Notes: generated from the letters alone by a model not told the origin. Counted from the stretch's first letter, positions 21,522 to 31,598 are shown. The stretch: 64,000 bases of DNA from Arsenophonus melophagi (GCA_032378655.1 JAVYJS010000002.1:1-64000); one strand, 5' to 3'. Translations and numbers: made by a program.

Positions 21522-21758
21522 TTATGTTTGATGAGCCTTGATATAATCAATAGCTGCCTGTACTGTTGTGATTTTTTCTGCTTCTTCATCAGGAATTTCA
21601 GTGTCAAACTCTTCTTCTAAAGCCATTACAAGTTCAACAGTATCAAGAGAATCAGCACCTAAATCCTCAACAAATGAAGCATTGTTCTGCACCTCTTCTT
21701 GTTTAACACCTAATTGTTCACTAATTATTTTCTTAACACGTTCTTCTATAGTACTCAT
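21522..21758 (-). CDS. acpP: Acyl carrier protein
   Basis: 78 residues, the E. coli length. It carries acyl chains in fatty-acid, lipid A and lipoate synthesis. The phosphopantetheine attachment serine is Ser37 in the motif GADSLDTVEL; the acidic recognition helix EEEFDTEIPDEEAEK is intact. I chose the start at MSTIEERV, which matches the family exactly; an upstream in-frame ATG adds 11 residues with no counterpart. It is last in plsX-fabH-fabD-fabG-acpP, with 156 bases between fabG and its start that include an inverted repeat (21806-21846) and could hold its own promoter. fabF, next in E. coli, is missing. Confidence 0.98.
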   Translation of the reverse strand: MSTIEERVKKIISEQLGVKQEEVQNNASFVEDLGADSLDTVELVMALEEEFDTEIPDEEAEKITTVQAAIDYIKAHQT

Positions 21759-21805
21759 ACTATTTAAATTCCTATTAAAACTCGCTTTCACGATTATGTT
21801 CGTAG

Positions 21806-21846
21806 TTTAAATGCTAGGGAAGGTATAACCAAACCTAGCATTTAAA
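21806..21846. repeat. Inverted repeat, 13-bp arms, between fabG and acpP
   Basis: Arms 21806-21818 and 21834-21846, loop of 15. It lies in the leader of acpP, where a processing or attenuation structure is possible; no T-tract follows. Confidence 0.7.
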
Positions 21847-21914
21847 GCATTCAAACCTGAATTTGCACTATTATATGCCATTCTAGCATTAATTATGCAA
21901 ATGATGCATTGGTT

Positions 21915-22649
21915 TTAAACCATATACATGCCACCATTAACATGCAATGTTTCACCTGTAATATAAGATGCTTCATCAGAAGCCAAAAATGCTACAGCAT
22001 GAGCAATTTCTTTTGTATTACCAAGGCGCCCAACAGGAACATTAGCTAAAATGTCTGCATGTTGTTCTTCTGTCAATGTTAGGGTCATATCCGTTTTTAT
22101 AAAACCAGGTGAAACAACATTTACAGTAATACCGCGAGTAGCTACTTCACGAGCTAATGATTTACTGAAAGCAATCAAACCCGATTTAGCTGCTGCATAA
22201 TTTGCCTGTCCAACATTACCTATTGCACCAATAACTGAGCCAACAGAAATAATGCGACCATAATGCTTTTTGAGCATGGAGCGTATTATGGCTTTTGATA
22301 AATAAAAAATTGAAGTTAAGTTTATATCAATAACTTTCTTCCACTCTTCTTTTTTCATGCGCAGCAATAGATTATCACTGGTAATGCCTGCATTATGAAC
22401 TAATATATCAATATCACCAAACTCTGCACGGGTTTTGGATAGAATAACATTAATAGATTCAGTATTCATCAGATTCAATACAGCACCTTTACCTTTAGCA
22501 CCAAGATAGTTACTAATTACCTTAACACCGTCTTTGTTTGTAGCGGTACCAATTACTTTTGCACCACGTTCAGCTAATACCTCAGCTATGGAGCGCCCGA
22601 TACCACGGCTTGCTCCCGTTACAAAAGCTATTTTTCCATCAAAACTCAT
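21915..22649 (-). CDS. fabG: 3-oxoacyl-ACP reductase FabG
   Basis: 244 residues, the E. coli length. NADPH-dependent short-chain dehydrogenase that reduces 3-ketoacyl-ACP in the elongation cycle. It shows the Rossmann motif TGASRGIGRSIAE near residue 11, NAGIT near 86, and the catalytic Ser-Tyr-Lys in VGSVIGAIGNVGQANYAAAK. The C-terminus GETLHVNGGMYMV is conserved. It starts 7 bases after fabD. Confidence 0.98.
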   Translation of the reverse strand: MSFDGKIAFVTGASRGIGRSIAEVLAERGAKVIGTATNKDGVKVISNYLGAKGKGAVLNLMNTESINVILSKTRAEFGDIDILVHNAGITSDNLLLRMKKEEWKKVIDINLTSIFYLSKAIIRSMLKKHYGRIISVGSVIGAIGNVGQANYAAAKSGLIAFSKSLAREVATRGITVNVVSPGFIKTDMTLTLTEEQHADILANVPVGRLGNTKEIAHAVAFLASDEASYITGETLHVNGGMYMV

Positions 22650-22656
22650 GTTTTCC

Positions 22657-23589
22657 TCAATTCTTTATCAGCGCATCAATTAAGGATGTGCTATCATTAA
22701 TTGATACTGCATTAATCGTACTCACAATACGCTTAGTTAAACCAGTCAATACTTTACCTGGCCCTATTTCTAATAGGGTTTCTATCCCTTGCTCTGCCAT
22801 AAATTCAATGATTTCAATCCAGCGTACAGGATTATAAAGCTGCCTGACTAAAGCATGACGAATATTATCTACTGAATTTTCGATTTTAACATCCACATTA
22901 TTTACAACAGAGATTTTAGGTTTATTAAAAACTACTTCTTCTAATGCTCGTGCTAATTTATTTGCTGCAGGTTGCATCAATGCACAATGTGCAGGGACAC
23001 TGACTGCCAATGGCATAGTAAGTTTTGCTCCAGCAGTTTTACATAAAATTACTGCTCTCTCAACAGCACTCTTTTCACCTGAGATAACAACCTGTCCAGG
23101 TGAATTAAAATTAACAACCGAAACAATTTGTCCTTGAGCAGCTTGTTTGCATGATGCTAATATAGATTTATTGTCTAAACCAATAATTGCATACATTGCT
23201 CCCATTCCTGATGGGATGGATTCTTGCATTAATTTCCCACGTAGTTCTACTAATTTAATAGCAGATTTAAAATCGATAACATCAGCACAAACCAAGGCAG
23301 AATATTCACCTAAGCTATGGCCTGCCAAGAATTGAGGCATTTTGCCTTTTTTTTCTTTCCATACTCGAAAAATTGCTACAGATGCTGATAAAAGTGCTGG
23401 CTGTGTCCTCCATGTTTTATTTAACTCTTCTTCCGATTCATGCTGAACTAAATTCCATAGATCATATCCTAATACATTCGAAGACTCAGCAAATGTTTCC
23501 TTTACTAAAGTAAATTCTTTCGCTAAATCAGCTAACATACCCTTAGATTGAGAACCTTGACCAGGAAAAATCATTGCAAAATTAGACAT
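22657..23589 (-). CDS. fabD: Malonyl-CoA:ACP transacylase FabD
   Basis: 310 residues (E. coli 309). It loads malonyl onto ACP for chain elongation. The N-terminal FPGQGSQSKGM oxyanion region and the nucleophile serine in AGHSLGEYSALV (about residue 92) are present, as are the catalytic histidine in VPAHCALM near residue 200 and GPGKVLTGL near the end. It lies 19 bases after fabH within the plsX-acpP operon. Confidence 0.98.
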   Translation of the reverse strand: MSNFAMIFPGQGSQSKGMLADLAKEFTLVKETFAESSNVLGYDLWNLVQHESEEELNKTWRTQPALLSASVAIFRVWKEKKGKMPQFLAGHSLGEYSALVCADVIDFKSAIKLVELRGKLMQESIPSGMGAMYAIIGLDNKSILASCKQAAQGQIVSVVNFNSPGQVVISGEKSAVERAVILCKTAGAKLTMPLAVSVPAHCALMQPAANKLARALEEVVFNKPKISVVNNVDVKIENSVDNIRHALVRQLYNPVRWIEIIEFMAEQGIETLLEIGPGKVLTGLTKRIVSTINAVSINDSTSLIDALIKN

Positions 23590-23608
23590 TTTATTTTCCT
23601 GTTTTAAT

Positions 23609-24562
23609 TTAAAAACGAATTAGCGCAGAACCCCAAGCAAAACCGCCACCAAATGCTTCAAGTAATATAATTTGTCCTCTTTGAATACGACCATCCCTCA
23701 CTGCTTCATCAAATGCTGTTGGTACTGAAGCCGCTGAAGTATTGCCATGCCTATCTAAAGTAATAACAACTTTATCAATTGGTATAGACAGCTTTTTTAC
23801 TGTTGCTTGAATAATTCGTAAATTAGCTTGATGAGGGATTAACCAATCTAATTTAGATTTATCAAGCGCATTTTTTTCTAATGTTTCATCTACAATATTA
23901 GCTAACTCATTTACCGCTACCTTAAAAACCTCATTACCAGCCATTTTCACATATGTTGGCTCAGAGTGTTTACTATGCTCTTGATGGCGTAAAGTCAATA
24001 AATCACCATAATTGCCATTGGCGTGTAAATGAGTTGATAAAATTCCAGGTTCTTGTGAGCAACCTATAACAATTGCCCCTGCTGCATCACCAAATAAAAT
24101 CAGGGTACTGCGATCATTTGGATCTAATGCGCTTGATAATACATCAGAGCCAATTACTAATGCCCTCTTTGCCATACCTGTTTTAATAAACTGATCACCA
24201 ATACTTAATGCATAAGTAAAGCCGGCACATGCAGCTGAAATATCAAATGCAGCACAATTTTTAATACCTAATATTTGCTGAATTTGACATGCTGCATTAG
24301 GAAAAGCATGGGTCGAAGAAGTCGTTGCAACAATAATTAAATCAATTTCATTAGCTTCAATGCCTGCTATTTCCAACGCTTGTTGCGCCGCTTTAGCACC
24401 CATTGTAGATACATTATCTTCTCCTGTTGCAATGCGGCGTTCTTTAATTCCTGTACGTGTTTTTATCCATTTATCAGATGTATCTACCATTTTTTCTAAA
24501 TCAGCATTCGTGCGAATCTGTACTGGAAAATAACTTCCAGTACCTAAGATTTTTGTATACAT
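23609..24562 (-). CDS. fabH: 3-oxoacyl-ACP synthase III FabH
   Basis: 317 residues, the E. coli length. It condenses acetyl-CoA with malonyl-ACP to start fatty-acid chains. The Cys-His-Asn triad is visible: the cysteine near 112 in SAACAGFTYAL, the histidine in IPHQANLRI, and the asparagine in HGNTSAASV. GDAAGAIVIG and the C-terminal GGGFAWGSALIRF are conserved. It begins 10 bases after plsX. Confidence 0.98.
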   Translation of the reverse strand: MYTKILGTGSYFPVQIRTNADLEKMVDTSDKWIKTRTGIKERRIATGEDNVSTMGAKAAQQALEIAGIEANEIDLIIVATTSSTHAFPNAACQIQQILGIKNCAAFDISAACAGFTYALSIGDQFIKTGMAKRALVIGSDVLSSALDPNDRSTLILFGDAAGAIVIGCSQEPGILSTHLHANGNYGDLLTLRHQEHSKHSEPTYVKMAGNEVFKVAVNELANIVDETLEKNALDKSKLDWLIPHQANLRIIQATVKKLSIPIDKVVITLDRHGNTSAASVPTAFDEAVRDGRIQRGQIILLEAFGGGFAWGSALIRF

Positions 24563-24572
24563 GTTGCTTTAA

Positions 24573-25619
24573 TCACTCTTTGGTAGTAAGCTGTTTTAAG
24601 CGAACTGCAATCCTATTAGGAATTTGTTTTTCTACCGCTTGCATCGCTTGTTCAATTGCAGCTTGAAATGCTTTTTGGTTTGCCGCTCCATGACTTTTAA
24701 TGACAATGCCTTGTAATCCTAAGAGCGAAGCGCCGTTATATCGATCGGGATCCAGATGTCCAAAACGTTTTATGATACGTTTTTGTAAATAAGATTTAAT
24801 CACTTTCATCAGCCATGATGAGATTTTATCTTCTGTAGTAGAAGAGATTATTAAAGATAAAAGAACGCGTATTACACCTTCCATTGTTTTCAACGTTACA
24901 TTACCTGAGAATCCGTCACAAACTAGTACATTAGCTTTACCAGTCAATAATTCATTTCCTTCTACATAACCTATATAATTTATAGAAGAAGTTTTTTTTA
25001 AAATTGAAGCAGCCTCACGGATATTATCTAACCCTTTACTTTCCTCTTCACCAATATTTAATAACGCAACACGTGGATTGCTTATATCAGCAATGTCTTC
25101 AGCCATTACTGCCCCCATCATGGCAAATTGCACAAGAAGTTGACTATGACAATTAATATTAGCACCTAAATCGAGTAAGACGGTTTTCCCATTTTTTTGG
25201 TTTGGCAAAATTGTTGTTAGCGCCGGTCTTTCAATACCATGTATTGTTTTCAATATGAATTTTGCTAACCCCATCAGTACACCAGTATTTCCAGAACTAA
25301 TACATGCTTGAGCCTGACCAGATTTTACTAATTCTAAAGCAATTCGCATTGAAGAACCTTTACTTTTTCTAATTGCTTGTAATGGCTTCACATCATTAGC
25401 AATGACATGCTCAGCAGGTATAATTTTCAAACGAGCACGCAGATCCGCCCGCTGCGCTGCAAGCAGCGGGTTTAGAATTTCTGGAATACCAACCAGTAAT
25501 AATCTTAACTGTGCATGAGATGCAAGCGCTTGAAAGGCAGCAGGAACAACTACATGAGGACCACCATCCCCACACATCGCATCTAATGCCAAGATTAGAG
25601 TAGCCAAAGCATTAATCAT
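24573..25619 (-). CDS. plsX: Phosphate acyltransferase PlsX
   Basis: 348 residues, close to E. coli PlsX (356) but with a shorter C-terminus and a few extra residues at the start. It makes acyl-phosphate from acyl-ACP for PlsY in phospholipid synthesis. Family motifs: ALDAMCGDGGP near residue 11 (the usual MGGD glycine is a cysteine here), SAGNTG-like SSGNTGVLMGLAK, LDLGANINCH, LLNIGEEESKG, CDGFSGNVTLK and KSHGAAN. The start chosen gives MINALATLILALDAM; the family would permit a later one. It follows rpmF by 19 bases. Confidence 0.95.
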   Translation of the reverse strand: MINALATLILALDAMCGDGGPHVVVPAAFQALASHAQLRLLLVGIPEILNPLLAAQRADLRARLKIIPAEHVIANDVKPLQAIRKSKGSSMRIALELVKSGQAQACISSGNTGVLMGLAKFILKTIHGIERPALTTILPNQKNGKTVLLDLGANINCHSQLLVQFAMMGAVMAEDIADISNPRVALLNIGEEESKGLDNIREAASILKKTSSINYIGYVEGNELLTGKANVLVCDGFSGNVTLKTMEGVIRVLLSLIISSTTEDKISSWLMKVIKSYLQKRIIKRFGHLDPDRYNGASLLGLQGIVIKSHGAANQKAFQAAIEQAMQAVEKQIPNRIAVRLKQLTTKE

Positions 25620-25638
25620 TTAGTAATTAATACAAAAA

Positions 25639-25809
25639 CTATTTATTAATAACTTTTCGACCACGGTAGTAGCCATCAGCAGTTACATGATGACGTAAAT
25701 GACTCTCTCCAGAAGTTTTATCTATTGATACCTCAGAAATTGTCAATGCATCATGTGAACGCCGCATACCTCGCTTAGAGCGAGTTGGTTTATTTTGTTG
25801 TACAGCCAT
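25639..25809 (-). CDS. rpmF: 50S ribosomal protein L32
   Basis: 56 codons reading MAVQQNKPTRSKRGMRRSHD at the start and DGYYRGRKVINK at the end, one residue shorter than E. coli L32, the difference lying around residues 24-28. It is a small component of the large ribosomal subunit. The E. coli order yceD-rpmF-plsX is kept. An aggag site lies 8 bases upstream of the ATG, inside the end of the decayed yceD. Confidence 0.97.
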   Translation of the reverse strand: MAVQQNKPTRSKRGMRRSHDALTISEVSIDKTSGESHLRHHVTADGYYRGRKVINK

Positions 25810-25820
25810 GACCTTACTCC

Positions 25821-26338
25821 TTAAGTATTGATTGTTAATCGCGCTAATACTGAAAAATAGACTTGGTTGTTCACTTTATGAGATAACTTACCAAAACCAT
25901 ATCCAAATTGGATATTGCACAGCGTTCAAAGCGATGAGCTGGAATTAGTGATAAAATAATTATTTCATCTTCAATCATTGCTAGCAAATCTATTGCACAA
26001 AAATGAGTTACAATGATTGACGTATACATTTCGGTAAAATGCACACTTGTTTTAGTTCATGATGGACTAAAATAATAAGTTACATAAACATGATGGCTAA
26101 AATTTTTATAACAACGTTCACATGTGAACGTAACATCAAGATCAGACGCGTCTTTTATGACAACTAAACATTGATTATCTCTTGCAGAATTTAGCTTATA
26201 AGTAATAGCATTATCAATATTTACTACTATTGATTCTACGACACGTAGAATTGTTTAGACGAACATTATCATGAATAATGTAATGTTCTTTTGCTGCGCG
26301 CAGCACACCAATCATTAATGAAAACTTAATCTTTTCAT
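25821..26338 (-). pseudogene. yceD: Decayed yceD (DUF177, YceD/23S rRNA accumulation protein)
   Basis: No intact frame, but the protein can be followed in pieces at the syntenic place before rpmF. From the minus strand: KIKFSLMIGVLRAAKEH near the start (26338), then VVNIDNAITYKLNSARDNQC, DVTFTCERCYKNFSHHVYVT (E. coli has VTLECQRCGKPFTHQVYTT), then after an in-frame TGA, DLLAMIEDEIIILSLIP (E. coli DLLAMVEDEIILALPVV), and finally FSVLARLTINT before a TAA at 25821. At least three frameshifts or stops separate these. An 18-bp perfect palindrome (26114-26131) lies on the conserved cysteine-containing codons. YceD is implicated in 23S rRNA/L32 biogenesis; loss appears tolerated while rpmF is kept. 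Confidence 0.9.
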
Positions 26339-26926
26339 GAAGCGTATATTATCTTATTCATCTTTCTAATGATAAGATAGAAAGAAGGAAAAGGTTTTTG
26401 CTTTCATTCATAAAATGAGTTGTTTAGTGCTCTTTCGTAGATTTAAGAGATACTAATCTTAGTAGATACATATCTTATACATTCTATGAAATTAATTGTA
26501 TCTACGTCAATGTCATCTTTATGTCTTTAACTATTCAAGGTTATATTTACCTTTTATTTCTTAAGCATTGAATATTCATGAAATCAAATTAATCTAGGAA
26601 TTAGCAACAAATTTACAACTTCTTTTATCACTTCTTGAACCAAGAAAAGTGAAATCATGCTATATTAGATATTCAATTCATTGAATGATAGATGCAAATT
26701 CAGTAAAATTGTTAGAAAATCTAATGATGGAAAATCATTTACTTATATTGCAAGCATCAAACAATTAAAGTAAGTTTCTGGTAAAAACTTTTTTCATGGT
26801 AAATGAACTTCGAAAATGCAAGAAAAATGTTAATATTGAGTCATGCATTATTGTTATTTAAATGATATGGAGTTTGAAATGACGTGATGAAAACAATGCA
26901 ATCAATAAATACACAAAGCCAATCTA
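26339..26926. other. Spacer between yceD remnant and rluC
   Basis: In many relatives a maf-type gene (yceF) lies here on the opposite strand to rluC. On the plus strand at about 26486 a reading of MKLIVSTSMSS resembles the Maf start but nothing further supports it. No intact gene. Confidence 0.4.
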
Positions 26927-27913
26927 TTAATACTCAATATAGGTTAAGTATGTGATTAGTATCACACTGTTTTTACGTAATATTGTCAAACAGCTGCTTA
27001 GTTGTTGGCTTAGAGGAGCATAAAAAGTTACTTTTTTTCCATGTTTAGGATGAAAAAACATCAATGAACGTGCATGCAAAAAAAGTCGTTTTAACCCAGT
27101 AAAAATTAACTGTTGATCAAAATCACGATCACCATAACGGTGATCGTGGGCAATAGGATGCTTAGCATATTGCGCATGTACCCGAATCTGATGTGTCCGA
27201 CCTGTTATTGGTCGGACTTTGATGACAGTTGCGTTAGAAAAACATTCTTCAATTTGAAAATGAGTTTCTGAATATTTGCCTTTAGCACTGACTTTGACTA
27301 TTTGTTCATCACGTTGTAGAGTATTTTTTAACAACGGCGCTCGAATAATTGTAATATTCGCTGGCCATTTTCCTTTTACCAGCGCAATATATTCTCTCTG
27401 CATCTGTTTCAAACGTAACTGCTGATGTAGTGCCTTGAGCGCAGAACGTTTTTTAGTTATTAGTAACACACCTGATGTTTCACGATCTAGGCGATGTACA
27501 AGTTCTAAAAAGCATGCTTGATTGCGCAATGTACGTAAAGCTTCAATAACCCCAAAACTTATTCCACTACCACCATGAACGGCTATACCAGAAGGTTTAT
27601 TTAAAACTAGCAAATGTGTATCTTCATAAATTATACAATTAGCGAGTTCTTTTACTTTATCTAATTTATCAGATATGATATTCTGCTTTTTTTCTTCTTG
27701 TCGAAGGGGCGGGATCCTGATTACATCGTTTTCTTGAATTTTATACTTAGGTGTGACTCTGCCACTATTTATTCTTACTTCACCCTTTCGAATAATTCGA
27801 TAAATCATGCTATTAGGAACACCTTTTAAATGTGTCAATAAAAAATTATCAATACGTTGACCTTTTTCATCATGATTGATAGTAAAAAATTGAACCGGAT
27901 TTTTTGGTTTCAT
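26927..27913 (-). CDS. rluC: 23S rRNA pseudouridine synthase RluC
   Basis: 328 residues (E. coli 319; the extra residues are at the C-terminus). It makes pseudouridine at 955, 2504 and 2580 of 23S rRNA. An S4 RNA-binding domain occupies roughly residues 17-75 (RIDNFLLTHLKGVPNSMIYR) and the RluA-type catalytic core follows, with the catalytic aspartate in LVHRLDRETSGVLL near residue 143 and GRTHQIRVHAQY near 240. It is divergent from rne, as in E. coli. A stem with 11-bp arms (27978-28003) lies in its upstream region. Confidence 0.96.
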   Translation of the reverse strand: MKPKNPVQFFTINHDEKGQRIDNFLLTHLKGVPNSMIYRIIRKGEVRINSGRVTPKYKIQENDVIRIPPLRQEEKKQNIISDKLDKVKELANCIIYEDTHLLVLNKPSGIAVHGGSGISFGVIEALRTLRNQACFLELVHRLDRETSGVLLITKKRSALKALHQQLRLKQMQREYIALVKGKWPANITIIRAPLLKNTLQRDEQIVKVSAKGKYSETHFQIEECFSNATVIKVRPITGRTHQIRVHAQYAKHPIAHDHRYGDRDFDQQLIFTGLKRLFLHARSLMFFHPKHGKKVTFYAPLSQQLSSCLTILRKNSVILITYLTYIEY

Positions 27914-28487
27914 TACTTTATAATGATATTTTGTAAACTTTTAAGTTTATTAAAAAATTAACTAAATACTATGATACATTTTCAATGTTATGACATTGAA
28001 AATTAAAAATCTTTTCCCCCTTCTTTAAAGGGTCAAAGAATTCTATATCGATACATTGTATCTGTGCTTTTGTAAAAATGCAATAAATAGCAAAAGTTAT
28101 CTTGATATCCACCCATAAGCAATGGAATAATGTATAGCTAACGTAATGTTTATTCAACAGTGTTGGCGTAATTTAAAAGTTATCTCTTGCATTTTACTGA
28201 TACATAAAGGCAACAATGGTGCAAAGCAGCATATCAAATCAAAATAAATTTTGCATTGTTAGAAGATTTGCTGAATTAACTAATAGGTACATTGCAAACA
28301 TAAATTTTGCAGCAGCAGTACATTAAAAATGCAGCATTTTATTTAAACTGAGCTTCACTAAAAATTGCATTTCAATAAAACTAATAACCGCAAGATTAAC
28401 GATTTTATAAAAGTCACGCAACCATCGGTAAACAGTAACCATTTTAGTTGCAACTATTTGACTTAGTAAAAAAGATGAGTATTTATA
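27914..28487. promoter_or_regulatory. rluC/rne divergent region and rne leader
   Basis: 574 bases without a gene between the two divergent starts. In E. coli the long rne 5' leader forms hairpins that let RNase E degrade its own mRNA. The length and position here would allow the same, but I could not identify the specific hp2/hp3 hairpins. A perfect stem (27978-27988 and 27993-28003) lies nearer rluC. Confidence 0.45.
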
Positions 28488-31400
28488 ATGAAAAGAATGT
28501 TAATTAACGCAACACAAAAAGAAGAGTTGCGTGTTGCTCTTGTTGATGGGCAACGTCTTTATGATCTAGATATTGAAAGTCCTGGACACGAACAAAAAAA
28601 AGCAAATATTTACAAAGGCAAAATTACTCGTATAGAACCTAGTTTAGAAGCAGCATTCGTTGATTATGGATCAGAGAGGCAAGGTTTTCTCCCAATTAAA
28701 GAGATTGCTCGTGAATATTTCCCTAGTAATTATCAATCTTATAATCGTCCTAACATCAAAGATGTTTTAAAAGAAGGTCAAGAAGTTATTATCCAAGTTG
28801 ATAAAGAAGAACGAGGCAATAAAGGTGCCGCACTAACAACTTTTATCAGTTTAGCTGGTAGCTATCTTGTTCTGATGCCAAATAACCCTCGCGCTGGTGG
28901 AATATCACGACGTATTGAAGGTGATGATCGATCAGAACTCAAAGAAGCATTGTTTTCATTGAAAATACCCGATGGTATGGGTTTAATTATCAGAACTTCT
29001 GGCGTTGGCAAATCAGCAGAAACACTACAGCAAGATTTAGAATATCGTCTAAGACATTGGCAAGCAATAAAAAAAGCAGCGGAAACCAGATCTGCGCCTT
29101 TCTTAATTCATCAGGAAAGCAATGTTGTAGTGCGAGCTTTTCGTGATTATTTGCGCCCTGATATTGGTGAAATCCTGATTGATAATTCGAAAATTGTTAG
29201 CATAGCCCGACATTATATTGAAGCGATTGGTCGTGGTGATTTTGCAAATAAAATCAAATACTATAGCGGCGATGTTCCTCTTTTTAGCCATTATCAAATC
29301 GAGTCACAAATTGAATCCGCTTTTCAACGTGAAGTTCGTTTACCTTCAGGTGGAGAATTGGTTATCGACACTACTGAAGCATTAACTGCTATTGATATAA
29401 ATTCATCACGCTCAACTCGTGGTGGCGATATTGAAGAAACTGCATTCAATACTAATTTGGAAGCCGTTGACGAAATTGCCCGCCAACTACGGTTACGAGA
29501 TTTAGGTGGATTGATTGTTATCGATTTTATTGATATGACACCTATTCGCCATCATCGTGAAGTTGAAAATCGTTTACGTGAAGTTGTTCGTCAAGATCGC
29601 GCTCGTATCCAAATCGCGAGGATATCGCGATTTGGCCTACTTGAGATGTCGCGCCAGCGCTTGAGTCCATCACTGGGTGAATCTAGTCATCATATTTGCA
29701 CTCGTTGTAGCGGTACAGGGACAATCCGTGATAATGAATCACTTTCACTCTCAATTTTACGTTTAATCGAAGAAGAAACGTTAAAGGAAAATACACATGA
29801 AGTACACGCAATTGTACCGGTACCAATTGCGTCTTATCTATTAAATGAAAAACGTAAATCTGTTAATGAAATTGAGTGTCGACAAAATAATATACGTGTC
29901 ATTATCGTTCCTAACGATCAGATACAATCACCTCATTTCAATGTAATCCGCGTTCGTAAAGGAGAAGAAATTTCATCATTAAGTTATTATCTTGCACAAT
30001 ACCACGAAGCTGAAAACAATAATTTTATAGATGATGCTAGCAGTGAAAAAAAACTGCCAGAACAACCAGCTATTTCTACTTTTTCTCTTAAAACTCAAGT
30101 AAATATAAAAAATGCTACGATAGCTAAAAGGAAATCAAGTAAACCACGTAAGCCAACTAACAGGCTGGCTGTAATGGGCTTATTTAACAAGTTGATCTCT
30201 TTCTTAAAAGAATTATTTACATTTACTAAATTACAGTTTCCCTTAGAGGAGAAAATAAAAAAATCAAAATATCTTAATGAAAAAAGGCATCGTAGTGAAC
30301 GACATAATAATCGTCGTCCTTTGCAACGTCATGAACAGAATGGTAACGTAGATAAAAACCAACATCGTGTATATCCTGGAAATTCTCAAACATGTAAGAG
30401 CTTTAACAAAAAGTTTTCTTTTGATGATACTCAAGAAAAAACTATACGTGACACTCAACAACAACATCTAGAACACAGAGCTGAACGTCCAAGTAGTCAG
30501 GAAGAAGAACGTCATCTGCAATTAGAGAAAAACGAGATTAAGACAGAACATAAAACCGTTGAAACTCCACGACAACAACAGTCTCAACTTATTCAATCTG
30601 TACCAATCGTAAATAATGTAATAGAGCAACAAACAGTACTAACTGATACTGAGCATCAAAATAGTAATTTACCTATTACTAAATATGCAAAATCAGTACC
30701 TGCTTTGTTTACTACTACATCTATTATACCAACGAAATCTTTAGCAAAAGAAAAAACTGTTGATATTCTACATACTACGGAAATTCCTAAAGATCATAAA
30801 CCGTATAATCATTATACCAATGAACGGTATGACACCATCATGCCAAGACGATCCAGGCGTTCTCCTCGTCACCTAAGAGTTAGTGGACAACGTCGTCGTC
30901 GCTATCGTGACGAGTATCAGGATAAAACATTAGTGCCATTACACATGGCCGTTACTTCCCCTGAAGTTTGTTCAGAAGAAGTCCAGATTCAATATCCCAT
31001 TCAATTCCATCAATCACACAAAGTGTCATTGGATGACAAAAATATAATAGCAATTCATGAAAAAACAACTGCACTAAATAAAGTTACTCAGTCAATGGAA
31101 ATATTGTCTGTTCCTGATCAAAAAGAGATAATAGGAAGCCAATTAACTTCTGATGAAATATTACTTCCTCCTGCAAAGAGTCAATCTACTGAAAAAAACG
31201 ATAATATTTGTCAACAATCACTCTTAACAGCTAAGATGGTACCTGAAAACAATCCTAACATCATAGTAGGAAAAAAAATGAAAAGTAGTTCTATACCAAA
31301 TCAGCGACAAAAAAATCAATTAATTAACAATGAATTTTTCTTATCTGATGGCATTAATAAAGATAAACGTGAAGTTCACGAAATCATTCAGGATACACTT

Positions 31401-31598
31401 GCGACATTAAAACAAGAAAAGAAAAGTGGATTTTCCTATGCTCCTGTAACAAAAACACTGCTTGTTTCGAAAGCAACTGAAAGCTATTTAGAAAATAAAG
31501 CTTATGTACGACCTGAAATAACTTTCAATGGCAAAAATGGCGCTGGTGGTCATGTAGCAACCAATGTTGCTACATCAAAAATGGTTAAGCCTAAATGA
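28488..31598 (+). CDS. rne: Ribonuclease E
   Basis: 1036 residues (E. coli 1061). Essential endoribonuclease for mRNA decay and rRNA/tRNA maturation, anchored on the inner membrane. The catalytic half (1 to about 510) is nearly identical to E. coli: S1 domain around 36-125, DNase I-like domain with aspartates in ALTAIDINSS and GLIVIDFIDM, and the zinc-link cysteines in CTRCSGTG near 404. The non-catalytic half is strongly diverged yet keeps the amphipathic membrane helix (LFNKLISFLKELF, about 565), the Arg-rich RNA-binding segment PRRSRRSPRHLRVSGQRRRR (about 786), and the PNPase-binding type tail FNGKNGAGGHVATNVAT. The RhlB-binding stretch is not clearly recognisable, and rhlB is a pseudogene here. 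Confidence 0.97.
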   Translation: MKRMLINATQKEELRVALVDGQRLYDLDIESPGHEQKKANIYKGKITRIEPSLEAAFVDYGSERQGFLPIKEIAREYFPSNYQSYNRPNIKDVLKEGQEVIIQVDKEERGNKGAALTTFISLAGSYLVLMPNNPRAGGISRRIEGDDRSELKEALFSLKIPDGMGLIIRTSGVGKSAETLQQDLEYRLRHWQAIKKAAETRSAPFLIHQESNVVVRAFRDYLRPDIGEILIDNSKIVSIARHYIEAIGRGDFANKIKYYSGDVPLFSHYQIESQIESAFQREVRLPSGGELVIDTTEALTAIDINSSRSTRGGDIEETAFNTNLEAVDEIARQLRLRDLGGLIVIDFIDMTPIRHHREVENRLREVVRQDRARIQIARISRFGLLEMSRQRLSPSLGESSHHICTRCSGTGTIRDNESLSLSILRLIEEETLKENTHEVHAIVPVPIASYLLNEKRKSVNEIECRQNNIRVIIVPNDQIQSPHFNVIRVRKGEEISSLSYYLAQYHEAENNNFIDDASSEKKLPEQPAISTFSLKTQVNIKNATIAKRKSSKPRKPTNRLAVMGLFNKLISFLKELFTFTKLQFPLEEKIKKSKYLNEKRHRSERHNNRRPLQRHEQNGNVDKNQHRVYPGNSQTCKSFNKKFSFDDTQEKTIRDTQQQHLEHRAERPSSQEEERHLQLEKNEIKTEHKTVETPRQQQSQLIQSVPIVNNVIEQQTVLTDTEHQNSNLPITKYAKSVPALFTTTSIIPTKSLAKEKTVDILHTTEIPKDHKPYNHYTNERYDTIMPRRSRRSPRHLRVSGQRRRRYRDEYQDKTLVPLHMAVTSPEVCSEEVQIQYPIQFHQSHKVSLDDKNIIAIHEKTTALNKVTQSMEILSVPDQKEIIGSQLTSDEILLPPAKSQSTEKNDNICQQSLLTAKMVPENNPNIIVGKKMKSSSIPNQRQKNQLINNEFFLSDGINKDKREVHEIIQDTLATLKQEKKSGFSYAPVTKTLLVSKATESYLENKAYVRPEITFNGKNGAGGHVATNVATSKMVKPK

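Noticed and set aside
26480..26530. Possible yceF (Maf family) start on the plus strand
   Set aside because: MKLIVSTS resembles the Maf N-terminus, but nothing downstream continues the alignment.
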